Part shown: positions 41,334 to 50,185 of the stretch, in pieces
How the letters are laid out: each line of letters starts with the position of its first letter
Position numbering within the stretch: the stretch's first letter is position 1
Made by a program: the position numbers and the translations under genes
Notes under the pieces: model-generated
The model's database searches: none
What the model was told of the DNA's origin: nothing
The model's input: only the letters and a program-made list of their open reading frames with translations
Assembly (NCBI GenBank): GCA_002305795.1
Contig: DBRF01000004.1
Location: forward strand, 1 to 64,000
Direction of reading: 5' to 3'
Source of the DNA: Ruminococcaceae bacterium UBA1375
Lineage (GTDB): Bacteria; Bacillota; Clostridia; Oscillospirales; Ruminococcaceae
Length of the DNA: 64,000 nucleotides

Positions 41334-41778
41334 ATGGTTCTAATGTTCGCTGAAAGTACACCATATCCTTTAGCTGCACCCCTTCTTCCACAATGGGGTG
41401 ATCGTATTGCAGGAAAAAATCCTTCACCCGGTGGGAATAGGTAAAGCCGCAGTGTTGGTAAAAGCCCAGGGTGGAAGGGGCTTCCCCGGTGCCTGCCAGC
41501 AGCACTCGATATCTGCCCCGGTACCTCTTTGCCAAGGCCTCAATCATGGCTCTGCCGATGCCCCGGCGCTGGAACCGGGGCGCCACGGCGATGTTTTTCA
41601 GCTCCAGCACCCCATCCCCCTGATCCACAACCACGCAAACCCCCGCTGTTTCCTCCCCTTCTTTCCAAATGTAAAGAGCGCCTTCCTCCAAATACCGGTC
41701 TATCATGCTTTCCTGCTCATCCCCCAGCAACAGCAGGGGAAGATAGCGCTTTTTCTCTTCGGTGACCAACGTCAGCAT
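41332..41778 (-). CDS. GNAT-family N-acetyltransferase
   Basis: A 148-residue acetyltransferase. The acetyl-CoA loop is ELKNIAVAPRFQRRGIGRAMIEAL (Q/R-x-x-G-x-G/A form), followed by LGFYQHCGFTYSHRVKDFFL. The substrate is unknown. The start MLTLVTEE follows AAGGAGG by 6 bases; a longer frame lacks a ribosome site. It lies 10 bases after the pentapeptide gene, probably in the same operon. Confidence 0.88.
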   Translation of the reverse strand: MLTLVTEEKKRYLPLLLLGDEQESMIDRYLEEGALYIWKEGEETAGVCVVVDQGDGVLELKNIAVAPRFQRRGIGRAMIEALAKRYRGRYRVLLAGTGEAPSTLGFYQHCGFTYSHRVKDFFLQYDHPIVEEGVQLKDMVYFQRTLEP

Positions 41779-41788
41779 TTTATCCTCC

Positions 41789-42391
41789 TTATACAATCTG
41801 CACTCCCAGCATCCGGGCCACATCCACCGCTTGTAAAGGGGACAGCTTCACTCCCCGCAGCTCGGAAAAGGATTCCGACACCGTAATCCCGGCAATCTCA
41901 CAATCCGACAAATCCATCCCTTTCAGGGGAGTCTGAAACAGCTCCGCCCCAGTGAGGTCGGTGGACTGCCACCTGGTCTTTTTCAGCTTCACCCGTGCCA
42001 GCACCGCCTGGCGGCACTGCATCCCGGAAAAGAGACATTCTTCTAAGACAACCCCGGAAAAGTTGGCGTAGCAGAAAGAGCTGTCCTGCAACCGGCACTG
42101 GCGGAAGATGCTGTCGGCAAAGACAGCGGCGTCCCCCCGGCAGGCTTGAATCAAGGTCTGCTTCCAGTAGCTTTCGGAAAAGCGGCAGCGGGAAAAATCA
42201 CAGCCGTACCAGGTGCAGCAAAGAAACTCTGCCCCGGAGAAGTCGCAGTCCGCAAACCGGCAGCGAAAAAACTGCATCCGGCGAAAATCCAGCCGGGACA
42301 AATCCAAACCGGACACCGTCTCTCCGGTAATGGTTTCATCTTCCAGGATTTCCTCTTCCTCACGAGCCCGCTTTACCAGTTGTTCCAACAT
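41789..42391 (-). CDS. Pentapeptide-repeat protein (Qnr-like)
   Basis: A 200-residue right-handed beta-helix of A(D/N)LXX-type repeats (LDLSRLDFRRMQFFRCRFADCDFSGAEF; CRLQDSSFCYANFSGVVLEECLF). The C-terminal segment RGVKLSPLQAVDVARMLGVQI resembles Qnr-type gyrase-protecting proteins. Function is not proven, since many such proteins have other roles. The start follows AGGAGGGG. It is first of two genes with the GNAT protein. Confidence 0.85.
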   Translation of the reverse strand: MLEQLVKRAREEEEILEDETITGETVSGLDLSRLDFRRMQFFRCRFADCDFSGAEFLCCTWYGCDFSRCRFSESYWKQTLIQACRGDAAVFADSIFRQCRLQDSSFCYANFSGVVLEECLFSGMQCRQAVLARVKLKKTRWQSTDLTGAELFQTPLKGMDLSDCEIAGITVSESFSELRGVKLSPLQAVDVARMLGVQIV

Positions 42392-42411
42392 CCAAATCCC
42401 CTCCTGCTTTT

Positions 42412-42440
42412 AGAATACCTGATTTTCCCCCGGAACACAA
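42412..42440 (-). promoter_or_regulatory. Promoter of the pentapeptide-GNAT operon
   Basis: TTGTGT, 17 bases, TATTCT on the minus strand. Confidence 0.55.
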
Positions 42441-42476
42441 GCCCATTTCAAACCAAGGCCTGGGTGGTTCCTTCCC

Positions 42477-42505
42477 TTGACTTTCCTTCTCCGGCCCGGT
42501 ACAAT
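42477..42505 (+). promoter_or_regulatory. Promoter of the phosphatase-Fur operon
   Basis: TTGACT, 17 bases, TACAAT on the plus strand. Confidence 0.72.
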
Positions 42506-42528
42506 GAAAGCCAAAGGAGGCGGATGTC

Positions 42529-43305
42529 ATGGAATGGCAGGCAGTGATCAAATTGGTGCAGCAAGCGGGAAAGATTCTGCTGAATCAGGCGGCGGCCCGG
42601 CAGGTTACCGTGAAGGGACAGGCCAACTACGTCACCCAGGTGGATTTTGCAGTGCAGGACTACCTGAAACGGGAACTGGCGGCGCTGACCCCTTCCCTTC
42701 CCCTGATGAGCGAAGAGCAGGACAACAGCCGGTTGGATTTTTCCAAACCTCTCTGGATTTTGGACCCGGTGGACGGCACCACCAACCTGATTCACGGTTT
42801 CCCCGCCAGTGCGGTGAGCCTGGGGCTGCTGGAGCAGGGACGGATCACCCTGGGGGTGGTGTACAACCCCTTCCGGCAGGAGCTGTTTACCGCAAAAGCC
42901 GGGGCGGGGGCCTTTTTAAACGGCTCTCCCATCCAGGCACGGGACACGGCGGACCTCTCCCACAGCTTAATCGCCATCGGCACCTCCCCCTATGACCGGG
43001 AGCTGATCCCCAGAAACTTCGCCCTGTTCGCCAAGCTCTTTGCCCGGTGCGAGGACATCCGCCGCACCGGCAGCGCCGCTTTGGACCTGTGCGACCTGGC
43101 CTGCGGGCGCACCGACGGGTACCTGGAACGGAACCTGAAGCCCTGGGATTTTGCAGGGGCTTCCATTGTGTTGAGGGAAGCCGGCGGGGTGCTCACCGAC
43201 TTTGCCGGGCAGCCGGTGGACTTTACCAAAAACAGCGACTGCCTGGCGGCTGGCCCCAAGGTACACCCGGCGCTGCTGGAACTGATTCGGGAGGAATCGC
43301 CGTGA
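42529..43305 (+). CDS. Inositol monophosphatase-family protein
   Basis: A 258-residue Mg-dependent sugar/inositol phosphatase. The metal-site residues are visible: Glu62-Glu63 (MSEEQD), WILDPVDGTTN with Asp79 and Asp82, and KPWDFAGASIVLREAGG. The true substrate could be inositol phosphate, a sugar phosphate or PAP. The start follows AAAGGAGG. The stop overlaps the GTG of the Fur gene. Confidence 0.92.
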   Translation: MEWQAVIKLVQQAGKILLNQAAARQVTVKGQANYVTQVDFAVQDYLKRELAALTPSLPLMSEEQDNSRLDFSKPLWILDPVDGTTNLIHGFPASAVSLGLLEQGRITLGVVYNPFRQELFTAKAGAGAFLNGSPIQARDTADLSHSLIAIGTSPYDRELIPRNFALFAKLFARCEDIRRTGSAALDLCDLACGRTDGYLERNLKPWDFAGASIVLREAGGVLTDFAGQPVDFTKNSDCLAAGPKVHPALLELIREESP

Positions 43306-43703
43306 AGGAAGGGTACAAAACCAAGCAGCGGGAAGAGATCCTCTCCTTTTTCCGGCAGCACCCAGGCCAGCACATCACCGCCCAGGAGCTTTGCACCGCC
43401 TTAAACGGTGTGAGCAAAGCCACCGTTTACCGGGCCTTGGATCGGTTGGTGCAGGAAGGACTGCTTCGGCGGTACACCCTGGAAGGGGGGCAGGCGGCCT
43501 GTTACCAATTCAGCGGCAGCCACTCCCACTGTCAGGAGCACTACCACATCCGCTGCACCCAGTGCGGCAGGCTGTTTCACGTTCAGAGTTTTGCCATGAG
43601 CCGGGTAGCCGGAGAGTTAAAGGAGCAGGAAGGATTTATTCTGGACAGCTCCATGACCGTGTTGTATGGGATCTGCCGGGAATGCAGCCAAAAGGACAAA
43701 TAA
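43302..43703 (+). CDS. Fur-family metal/peroxide regulator
   Basis: A 133-residue repressor. The winged helix (ITAQELCTALNGVSKATVYRALDRLVQEGLLRRY) is followed by the His-rich metal segment HSHCQEHYHIRCTQCG and a C-terminal CRECSQ. The two CxxC pairs form the structural zinc site. The Fur, Zur or PerR subtype cannot be decided. It starts with GTG, 7 bases after GGGAGG, overlapping the phosphatase stop (GTGA). Confidence 0.9.
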   Translation: MKEGYKTKQREEILSFFRQHPGQHITAQELCTALNGVSKATVYRALDRLVQEGLLRRYTLEGGQAACYQFSGSHSHCQEHYHIRCTQCGRLFHVQSFAMSRVAGELKEQEGFILDSSMTVLYGICRECSQKDK

Positions 43704-43707
43704 AGCA

Positions 43708-43745
43708 AAAACTCCAACGAGCCGAACACCCGTTGGAGTTTTTTC
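43708..43745 (+). terminator. Terminator of the phosphatase-Fur operon
   Basis: AACTCCAACG/CGTTGGAGTT (10 bp) followed by TTTTCATTT. Confidence 0.88.
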
Positions 43746-43765
43746 ATTTAGATGACAGGAAAAGA

Positions 43766-43910
43766 TTATGCCTTTTCCACAATTTCCTTAGTCGAGAGGT
43801 CGGCAAAGCCGACCTCTCCAAGTCCGCCCTTGCCAGCCGTAGCGCAGGGCCGGCATTTTGCGTACCGCAAAACCCGGGCGAACTTACGCATTTTCCACAA
43901 TTTCCTTAGT
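43766..43910. repeat. Duplicated 3' end of ackA around a palindromic insert
   Basis: The last 27 bases of ackA (43884-43910, reading TKEIVENA-stop on the minus strand) recur at 43766-43792 with two changes (reading TKEIVEKA-stop). The 91 bases between them hold GAGAGGTCGG/CCGACCTCTC and GGCCGGC...TTTGC/GCAAA palindromes. It looks like insertion of a small palindromic element that duplicated the gene end, or a tandem duplication. Confidence 0.75.
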
Positions 43911-45089
43911 ATCCCGGGCAATAAGCAGTTCCTCATTGGTGGGGATGACCCAGGCTTCCACCTTAGAATCGGGGGTGGAGAAGCAGCCTTCGCCGTGGTC
44001 GTACTTCATGTTCAGGTCGTGGTCCACCTTAACGTCCATAAATTCCAAGCCTTCCAGCACGGTTTCCCGGATCATAGCGTTGTTTTCGCCAATGCCGCCG
44101 GTGAAGCAGATGGCGTCCACACCGCCCATAGCGGCAGCGTAGGAGCCGATGAACTTCTTGATTTCGTACATCAGCATATCCAGCGCTTCTGCGGCGTGCT
44201 TGTTGCCCTGATCGGCTGCGGAAAGCAGGTCACGGGTGTCGCTGGACAGTTCGGAAATGCCCAAAAAGCCGGACTGCTTGTTCAGAATGGTGTTCATTTC
44301 ATCGGGGCTCAGGTTTTCCTGCTTCATGATGTACAGCACAGCGCTGGCGTCGATGGCGCCGCTGCGGGTGCCCATGATCAGGCCGTCCAGGGGGGTGAAG
44401 CCCATGGAGGTGTCCACGCACTTGCCGCCCTGCACTGCGGTGATGGAAGAGCCGTTGCCCAGATGGCAGGTGATCAATTTTTTGGTGGTGATGTCGCAGC
44501 CGGTGAGCTCGGCATACCGGCCGGTGATGAACCGGTGGGAAGTGCCGTGGAAGCCGTACTTACGCACCTTGTACTTGTCGTAGTACTTGTGGGGCAGGCC
44601 GTAGAGATAAGCCTTGGGGGGCATGGTGGAGTGGAAGGAGGTGTCGAACACTACTACCATGGGCACCTCTTTGCCGAACACCTTCTGGCAGGCACGGATG
44701 GCCAGCACAGCGCCAGGGTTGTGCAGGGGAGCCAGATCAGAAAGGCCCTCGATTTTGTCCACCACGTCGTCGTCCACCAGGCAGGAGTGGGTAAACACTT
44801 CCGCACCCTGGACAATCCGGTGTCCTACGGCAGAAATTTCAGACAGGGAATCAATGCACTTGCTTTCCCCGGTGGTGAGCATTTCCACCAGCTTTTCAAA
44901 TGCTTCGTTATGGGTGGGCATGGGAACTTCCACTTTGAAGGAACGTCCGTCAGCGGTCTTGTGGCCGATGAGACTGCCGGACATACCAATCCGTTCGCAG
45001 TTGCCCTTGGCGATCACGGATTCGTCCGTCATATCCAAAAGCTGATATTTTAAGGAAGAACTGCCTGCGTTAATTACTAAGATCTTCAT
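43884..45089 (-). CDS. ackA: Acetate kinase
   Basis: Converts acetyl phosphate and ADP to acetate and ATP. The 401 residues include MKILVINAGSSSLKYQL, GHRIVQGAE, VVVFDTSFH, RKYGFHGTSHR and ITCHLGNGSSI, all diagnostic. The last codons are part of a duplicated sequence but remain in frame. No pta gene is adjacent. Confidence 0.97.
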   Translation of the reverse strand: MKILVINAGSSSLKYQLLDMTDESVIAKGNCERIGMSGSLIGHKTADGRSFKVEVPMPTHNEAFEKLVEMLTTGESKCIDSLSEISAVGHRIVQGAEVFTHSCLVDDDVVDKIEGLSDLAPLHNPGAVLAIRACQKVFGKEVPMVVVFDTSFHSTMPPKAYLYGLPHKYYDKYKVRKYGFHGTSHRFITGRYAELTGCDITTKKLITCHLGNGSSITAVQGGKCVDTSMGFTPLDGLIMGTRSGAIDASAVLYIMKQENLSPDEMNTILNKQSGFLGISELSSDTRDLLSAADQGNKHAAEALDMLMYEIKKFIGSYAAAMGGVDAICFTGGIGENNAMIRETVLEGLEFMDVKVDHDLNMKYDHGEGCFSTPDSKVEAWVIPTNEELLIARDTKEIVENA

Positions 45090-45122
45090 AGAACCTCAAC
45101 CTTTCCATCTCATTTCTCTCTG

Positions 45123-45152
45123 TTGACAGAGCACACTACAGTATATTATAGT
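45123..45152 (+). promoter_or_regulatory. Promoter of tmcAL
   Basis: TTGACA, 18 bases, TATAGT on the plus strand. The same AT-rich stretch holds a TATAAT/TATACT cluster on the other strand that may serve ackA, but its -35 is weak. Confidence 0.6.
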
Positions 45153-45225
45153 AATACAAAACCCGCAGAAAAACAAGGGTTTGGGCGCAATTTTTTCCGA
45201 ACTTTTTCGAAAAGGTGGTTATTCT

Positions 45226-46380
45226 ATGGAAACAGCGGGGATCATCGCAGAATACAATCCCTTTCACAACGGCCATGGCTTTTTGCAGCAGCAGGCCGCC
45301 CAGCTGGCTTTTCGCACCGCAGCGGTGCTCAGCGGCTACTTCGTCCAGCGGGGAGAACCGGCGCTGTACTCCCCCTTCCTCCGGGCGGAAGCTGCCCTGA
45401 AAGAGGGACTGGACCTGGCGGTTTCCCTGCCAACGGCCATGAGTTTGGCGCCGGGGGAACTGTTTGCCCGGGCAGGGGTGCTGGCTCTGGCCCGGCTGGG
45501 GGTGACCCGGCTGGTGTTCGGTTGCGAAAGCGGGGACGCAAATACCTTCCGTCAAGCCGCCCAAACCGTCCGCGCTGCGGAAAACTCTCCCCTGTTCTCC
45601 CGGCTTTTGCAGCAAGGCATGGGCTATCCCAAAGCCAGAAGCAGAGCGGTGGGACTGCTTTACGGCAAGGAGGCGGAAGATTTCCTGAGCACCCCCAACA
45701 ACCAGCTGGGAGTCTGCTATGCGGCGGCGGTGGAGGAGTTTGCCCCCCAAATCCAGCTCTGCCCCATCCCCCGGCAGGGCGCCGGCCACCACAGCTTCAC
45801 CCCCCAAGGGAAATATGCCAGCGCCACCCTGCTGCGGGAAACCATCCGCCGGGGAGAGTTTCCCCACCGATACATCCCCGCTTCTTCCCAAACTCTGCTG
45901 GAAAAAGCCCCCCTCTGCCCACAAGACGGACTGGAACAGGCGGTTTTGTACGTCCTGCGCACCATGCCGCCGGAAAAACTGGCCGCCATCGCCCAGGTAG
46001 GGGAAGGGCTGGAGCACCGGATCCTTCGAGCTGCCAAACACGCTGCCAGCCTTTCTCAGCTTCTTTCCCTCTGTGCCTGCCCCCGGTACACCAACGCCCG
46101 GCTGCGGCGGATTTTCTACTGCGCCCTGCTGGGGATCACCAAGAAAGAACAAACCGGACGGCCGGAATACCTGCGGCTGCTGGGCATGAATCAAAAAGGC
46201 AGGGAACTCCTTTCTGCCATGCCCAAAGCCGGAATTCCCGTCACCCCTTCCCCGGCAAAGTTTTCCCATCTCATCCAGGTCCGCCGGGACGCTTTGGCAG
46301 CGGACCTGTGGGGGCTGGGCTGCACCCCCCGGCAAGCCGCAGGGGAATGGTGGAAGCATCCTCTGATTCGACTAAACTGA
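45226..46380 (+). CDS. tmcAL: tRNA(Met) cytidine acetate ligase
   Basis: Uses acetate and ATP to acetylate the wobble cytidine of elongator tRNA-Met. The 384 residues open with GIIAEYNPFHNGHGF, the HxGH nucleotidyl-transfer motif. VLSGYFVQRGEPAL and RSRAVGLLYGKEAEDFLSTPNNQLGVCY, typical of the YlbM/TmcAL family, follow. The start follows a GGTGG site. It is divergent from ackA, the enzyme that releases acetate. Confidence 0.92.
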   Translation: METAGIIAEYNPFHNGHGFLQQQAAQLAFRTAAVLSGYFVQRGEPALYSPFLRAEAALKEGLDLAVSLPTAMSLAPGELFARAGVLALARLGVTRLVFGCESGDANTFRQAAQTVRAAENSPLFSRLLQQGMGYPKARSRAVGLLYGKEAEDFLSTPNNQLGVCYAAAVEEFAPQIQLCPIPRQGAGHHSFTPQGKYASATLLRETIRRGEFPHRYIPASSQTLLEKAPLCPQDGLEQAVLYVLRTMPPEKLAAIAQVGEGLEHRILRAAKHAASLSQLLSLCACPRYTNARLRRIFYCALLGITKKEQTGRPEYLRLLGMNQKGRELLSAMPKAGIPVTPSPAKFSHLIQVRRDALAADLWGLGCTPRQAAGEWWKHPLIRLN

Positions 46381-46452
46381 CAAGGCTTTCCATCACTTTT
46401 TCCCGGTACGGAGGACAGACTAACCACAGCCTTTGGTTTGGGAGGGAGTTTT

Positions 46453-47028
46453 TTGGAAAGATCGTCTCGCATTCTGCTGCTGTTGGGGCCCCAGCGCCAA
46501 AACGGCTGGCAGGTCGCTTTGAGCCTGGGACACCGTATGTCCAAAACCCTGCCGGTGGAACTGTATTCCGACGGCGTTCCCTTCCGTCCCGCAGACAGCC
46601 GGTTTTACTCCCACCGCTGTTCCCATTGGGCCTGTCCCCCGCTGCGGCCGGTGGCCTTGATCGACGCCCAGGGTTCTCAGGGCGTGCGACAGCTGGCTCA
46701 GTGGGCGGCGCCGCTGAAAGAACACGGCTATGAGCTCTATCTTTTGGTCTACCCCTTTTCTCCCCCGGCGGACACTCCCCGGCAAACGGTCCGGCTGATC
46801 CGGCAGGCGGAGCAGCGCACCGGCTTGCAGGCCAAGGGGTTGATCCACTGCCCCCTGCCCGGCCACGCCCTGTGCCAATCCTTGGATTTTATCCAAGTCT
46901 GCAGCCGTCAGCTGCAAACACCGGTGGTGCTCCACGCCGCCCCGTCTTCTCTGCTCCACCAGTTTTCCAAAGAGGACCGGCTGACTTTGTCCTGCCTGCG
47001 GTTGGAGGAAGGAAGCGGTTCAGGATAG
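46453..47028 (+). CDS. Conserved-looking protein of unknown function
   Basis: A 191-residue protein starting with TTG, close after GGAGGGAG (46441-46448), and 72 bases after tmcAL. The N-terminus ILLLLGPQRQNGWQVALSLGHRM looks like a beta strand plus nucleotide-binding-type loop, and PVALIDAQGSQGVRQLAQW looks like a Rossmann-type strand. Cys/His residues cluster near 50-60 (YSHRCSHWACPP). No membrane helix or known family was recognised. Confidence 0.6.
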   Translation: MERSSRILLLLGPQRQNGWQVALSLGHRMSKTLPVELYSDGVPFRPADSRFYSHRCSHWACPPLRPVALIDAQGSQGVRQLAQWAAPLKEHGYELYLLVYPFSPPADTPRQTVRLIRQAEQRTGLQAKGLIHCPLPGHALCQSLDFIQVCSRQLQTPVVLHAAPSSLLHQFSKEDRLTLSCLRLEEGSGSG

Positions 47029-47057
47029 TGTTCTGCAAAAATCCAATCCTAGCCAGC

Positions 47058-47095
47058 AATGCGCCCTGTGAAAGCACAGAGCGCATTTTTTCTTT
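47058..47095 (+). terminator. Terminator of the tmcAL operon
   Basis: AATGCGC-C-CTGTG pairs with CACAG-A-GCGCATT (one mismatch), followed by TTTTTCTTT. Confidence 0.8.
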
Positions 47096-47098
47096 GAT

Positions 47099-47620
47099 TT
47101 ACCGGGTGACCGAGACGGTCACCGGAATGTCGATGTTCAAAATGGATTCCTGCCCGGTGTCCTGCTGGAAGCAAACCAGATGCAGCACCCCGTCGTAGGT
47201 CCCCTGCCGCAGCCGGGAGGTGTCGGCCCCATCCAAAGTCCGCACTTGATACCCCGGCGGCAAAAGCCCACTGGACACTACCGTTGTTCCCTGAATGGAA
47301 AGCTGGATCTGCAAGGACTGGTTGGAGGCGGAAGGATTGTCCAACACCAGCTCCACCTCACCGGTGGAGAGGGAAATCGCCACTCGGGAAGAATAGTTCA
47401 GGTCCACCCGGCCCCCTTGGGCGGGAACTTGGCCGGTCTGTGGCTCTTCTTCCATGGGCTGCGCATTGGGCTCCAACGGGAGCTGGGTTTCCAAAAACCG
47501 GGAGGGCAGATCGGCAAAGGAAATGCAGCGGTCCACCGCCAAACAAAAAAGCATCAGCAAAAAAAGAATCCATCCAAGCCTTTTCTGCTTGCCGGATTCC
47601 TTTTCTGCCGCTGCCTTCAT
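47099..47620 (-). CDS. Membrane-anchored extracytoplasmic protein, function unknown
   Basis: A 173-residue protein. It has a basic N-terminus, one membrane helix (about 15-35), a short acidic/Pro linker, then a beta-rich domain (about 78-173; VELVLDNPSASNQSLQIQLSIQGTTVVSSGLLPPGYQV) that looks immunoglobulin-like. No family was assigned. A good promoter lies upstream (47709-47737) and no partner gene is obvious. Confidence 0.65.
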   Translation of the reverse strand: MKAAAEKESGKQKRLGWILFLLMLFCLAVDRCISFADLPSRFLETQLPLEPNAQPMEEEPQTGQVPAQGGRVDLNYSSRVAISLSTGEVELVLDNPSASNQSLQIQLSIQGTTVVSSGLLPPGYQVRTLDGADTSRLRQGTYDGVLHLVCFQQDTGQESILNIDIPVTVSVTR

Positions 47621-47708
47621 GCAAACTGCCCCCTGCCGTCCAACACTGCTGTCAAACCGGCAGCCAGCGATTCTTCTACGAATGCTGGAACTTATTTCCT
47701 GCTATTCC

Positions 47709-47737
47709 ATTTTAACAAGGTTTTTATCTGCTGTCAA
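47709..47737 (-). promoter_or_regulatory. Promoter of the 173-residue membrane-anchored protein
   Basis: TTGACA, 17 bases, TAAAAT on the minus strand. No terminator was seen between the ECF operon end (47838) and this site. Confidence 0.72.
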
Positions 47738-47837
47738 TCCATTCTTTTTGAAACAGAAAATCTCAATCCCATGACCGGATGGAACGCAAAAAGCAAAATC
47801 TATTTGCACCCCGGCAGTTTGATTTCCAAAGGGGCCG

Positions 47838-48530
47838 CTAGCGGTGGTCCAGGCCGTATTTCACCACCACCCGGTCCAGTTTGCGGCAGACGGTGGGGTA
47901 AAGCAGCAGGGCAAAGATCAAATTTCCCACGCCGTGGATGAGATTGAACAGGGTAGCCGCCCCGTATACCGTCAAAAACAGCTCCAGGGAAACCCCTTCC
48001 CCGTAAAAAGCAACGGTCCAAATGTCCACAATCCAGCCGTAAAGGAAACCGGAAAGCAGGGCAAGGACGCAAACCAGCCATTTCTGCCGCAGCCGAAATC
48101 GCTTCATGCCCCCGCCTAAAAGACCGATGACTCCCCAGCCCAGCATCTGCCACAAAGTCCAGGGGCCCATGCCCAGCATCAAGTTGGACACCACTGCGCT
48201 CAGCGCCCCGGTGACAAATCCCTGCACCGGCCCCAAACTGATCCCGGCGCAGAGCACCAGCACCGTCACCGGCTGGACCTGGGGCACAAAGGAAAACACC
48301 ACCCGCCCCAAACTGGCAGTGGCCACCAGCACCATCACCGGCATCAGATCCCGGGCAGAAGGACGGTGGTTTTCAAAGGCCAGCAGCAGCGCCGCCACAC
48401 AGCAGCCTGCTCCACCGAACAGCAGCAGGGTGTAATACTGGGTCAAGCCCGGCAGAAAGGTCAGCACCAAAATACATCCCGTCATTGCTCCCAGCAGCAG
48501 CCAGGGCAGCAGTTTCCGAAACCGGTTCAT
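47838..48530 (-). CDS. ECF transporter S component, probably for cobalamin/corrinoids
   Basis: A 230-residue substrate-binding membrane subunit with six hydrophobic helices. VQPVTVLVLCAGISLGPVQGFVTGALSAVVSNLMLGMGPWTLWQMLGWGVIGLLGG is the characteristic core of ECF S subunits of the CbrT-like kind. The cobalamin riboswitch at the head of the operon gives the substrate; this is inference, since S subunits are hard to assign by sequence. The ATG overlaps the ATPase stop (ATGA), with AAAGGAGGGG upstream. Confidence 0.82.
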   Translation of the reverse strand: MNRFRKLLPWLLLGAMTGCILVLTFLPGLTQYYTLLLFGGAGCCVAALLLAFENHRPSARDLMPVMVLVATASLGRVVFSFVPQVQPVTVLVLCAGISLGPVQGFVTGALSAVVSNLMLGMGPWTLWQMLGWGVIGLLGGGMKRFRLRQKWLVCVLALLSGFLYGWIVDIWTVAFYGEGVSLELFLTVYGAATLFNLIHGVGNLIFALLLYPTVCRKLDRVVVKYGLDHR

Positions 48531-50185
48531 GGCCGCCCCTCCTTTCTGCCAAGCTGCTCCGGCAGCAGGGCCATCCGCCCTTTGGCCGGAAAGTATTGCT
48601 GTAAGGAGGTCAGGTAAAACCGGTTTCCGGCAAAAAATTCTTCCGGGGGCTGGGCAGGCAGAAGCTGGCCGTGAAAGAGAAAGCCGCAGCGGTGGCCGTA
48701 CCGGGCGGCAAAGTCCGGGTCGTGGCAGGAAAGGAGAATGGCGATTCCCTCTTCCGCCAGCTTGCTCAGCCGCTCTCCCAACCGGGCGGAAGCGGCGGCG
48801 TCCAACCCTTTTCCCGGCTCGTCCAGCAACAGCAGTTTGGGCTTTTTCAGCATCAGCTTGGCCAACGCCGCCAGCTGCCGCTGTCCCCCGGAGAGATCCA
48901 GGGGGTTTTGCTTCCACACCGACTTCAAGGGAGAAAACAAAGGCTGATCCAGCAGCCCTTCCACCTGGGCTTGGTCCAGTCCCCGGGACCGGCCGTAGGA
49001 AAGCAAATCCTCCTCCAGCCGGTCGGCGTCAAACAACTCCATGGGGTCTTGGGGAAGGTACCCTACCTGGGCAAAGGCGGTGGGCCGCCACAAAGTGGAT
49101 TTTTCCCCCTCCAGCCGGATGCTGCCGGAACACAGGGGAATCAAGCCGGCAATGGTTTTCAGCAGGGTGGTTTTGCCGCAGCCGTTGGCTCCCAGCAGCA
49201 AAAAAAGTTCCCCTGCTCCCAGCTGCAAGTCCACCTCCCGCAACACCGGCCGGGACTGGCCGGGATAGGCCGCCGTCACCTCTTTTAAGGTCAGCAGGGG
49301 CGGTTTGGGGGGAGCGGCAGGCAGAGGGGTTGCCGTTAGCCGGGAAAGGTCCTTTTCCTGCAAAGGTTCCTTCCCCCTGGACGCCGGGTACCCCAGCACC
49401 CGCACCGCCCGGCACCCGGCAGGAAGGGCGGAAAACAAGGGATGATTTGTTTCCCCTAAAAAGTCGGCGGTTTCTTCCGGGGTGCCGGAAAACAGCAGCC
49501 TTCCCTGCTCCAGCACCAGCACCCGGTCCGCCTGAAAGTAGATGCTTTCCGGCTGATGGAGGGCCGCCAGCACCGTCATGCCGTTGTCCCGATGCAGCCG
49601 CAAAAGTTGCTCCAAAAAGCTGCGGCTGTGCACCGGGTCCAGCTGGGCGGTGGGCTCGTCCAACAACAGCAGGGAAGGGTCCGCCGCCAGCACCGATGCC
49701 AGGGCGGTGAGCTGGCGCTGTCCCCCGGAAAGCTGCTCTATGGGGGTGTCCAGCCAGTTCTCCATACCGAAATAGCAGGACAATTCCCCGCAGCGCCGGC
49801 TGATAGCGGCAGGGGGACTGCCCAGCTGCCGCAGTCCAAAAGCCATTTCCTCCAAGGGAGTGGGCATACAGAGCTGATCCTGGGTGTGCTGGAACAGATA
49901 CCCCACCTCTCTTGCCAAAGTCTCTTTGGGCAGGCAGGACACTTCCTCCCCCGCTAACTGAATCTGGCCGGTGCGGGTACCAAAGGGGGCGATGAGCTGC
50001 TTCATGAGCTTGAGCAGGGTGGTTTTGCCGCTGCCGGTTCCCCCCAGCAGCAGCACCAGTTCTCCCCGCTCCACCGAAGCGGTGATCTGTTCCAGCGCCG
50101 GTTTTTCCCCTCCGGGGTAGGTGAAGGAAAGGTTTTGAAGGGAGAGGAAGGGAGTTTCGGCTGTGTCAGAGTGATAAAAGGTCAT
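48527..50185 (-). CDS. ECF transporter ATPase, two A domains fused
   Basis: A 552-residue protein with two ABC ATPase domains in one chain. First: LGGTGSGKTT, LSGGQRQL, LLLLDEPTAQLDP. Second: LGANGCGKTT, LSGGQRQLAAL, LLLLDEPGKGLD. This replaces the separate EcfA and EcfA' of most Firmicutes. It overlaps the T-component gene by 20 bases. The start follows AGGAGG by 9 bases. Confidence 0.93.
   Translation of the reverse strand: MTFYHSDTAETPFLSLQNLSFTYPGGEKPALEQITASVERGELVLLLGGTGSGKTTLLKLMKQLIAPFGTRTGQIQLAGEEVSCLPKETLAREVGYLFQHTQDQLCMPTPLEEMAFGLRQLGSPPAAISRRCGELSCYFGMENWLDTPIEQLSGGQRQLTALASVLAADPSLLLLDEPTAQLDPVHSRSFLEQLLRLHRDNGMTVLAALHQPESIYFQADRVLVLEQGRLLFSGTPEETADFLGETNHPLFSALPAGCRAVRVLGYPASRGKEPLQEKDLSRLTATPLPAAPPKPPLLTLKEVTAAYPGQSRPVLREVDLQLGAGELFLLLGANGCGKTTLLKTIAGLIPLCSGSIRLEGEKSTLWRPTAFAQVGYLPQDPMELFDADRLEEDLLSYGRSRGLDQAQVEGLLDQPLFSPLKSVWKQNPLDLSGGQRQLAALAKLMLKKPKLLLLDEPGKGLDAAASARLGERLSKLAEEGIAILLSCHDPDFAARYGHRCGFLFHGQLLPAQPPEEFFAGNRFYLTSLQQYFPAKGRMALLPEQLGRKEGRP

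Noticed and set aside
45123..46733. Open frame of 536 codons overlapping tmcAL in another frame
   Set aside because: Arg/Pro/Gly-rich composition typical of frame-shifted high-GC coding; tmcAL motifs are in the chosen frame.
48529..49710. 393-codon frame opposite the ECF ATPase
   Set aside because: Pro/Ala-rich antisense frame; Walker and signature motifs lie on the minus strand.
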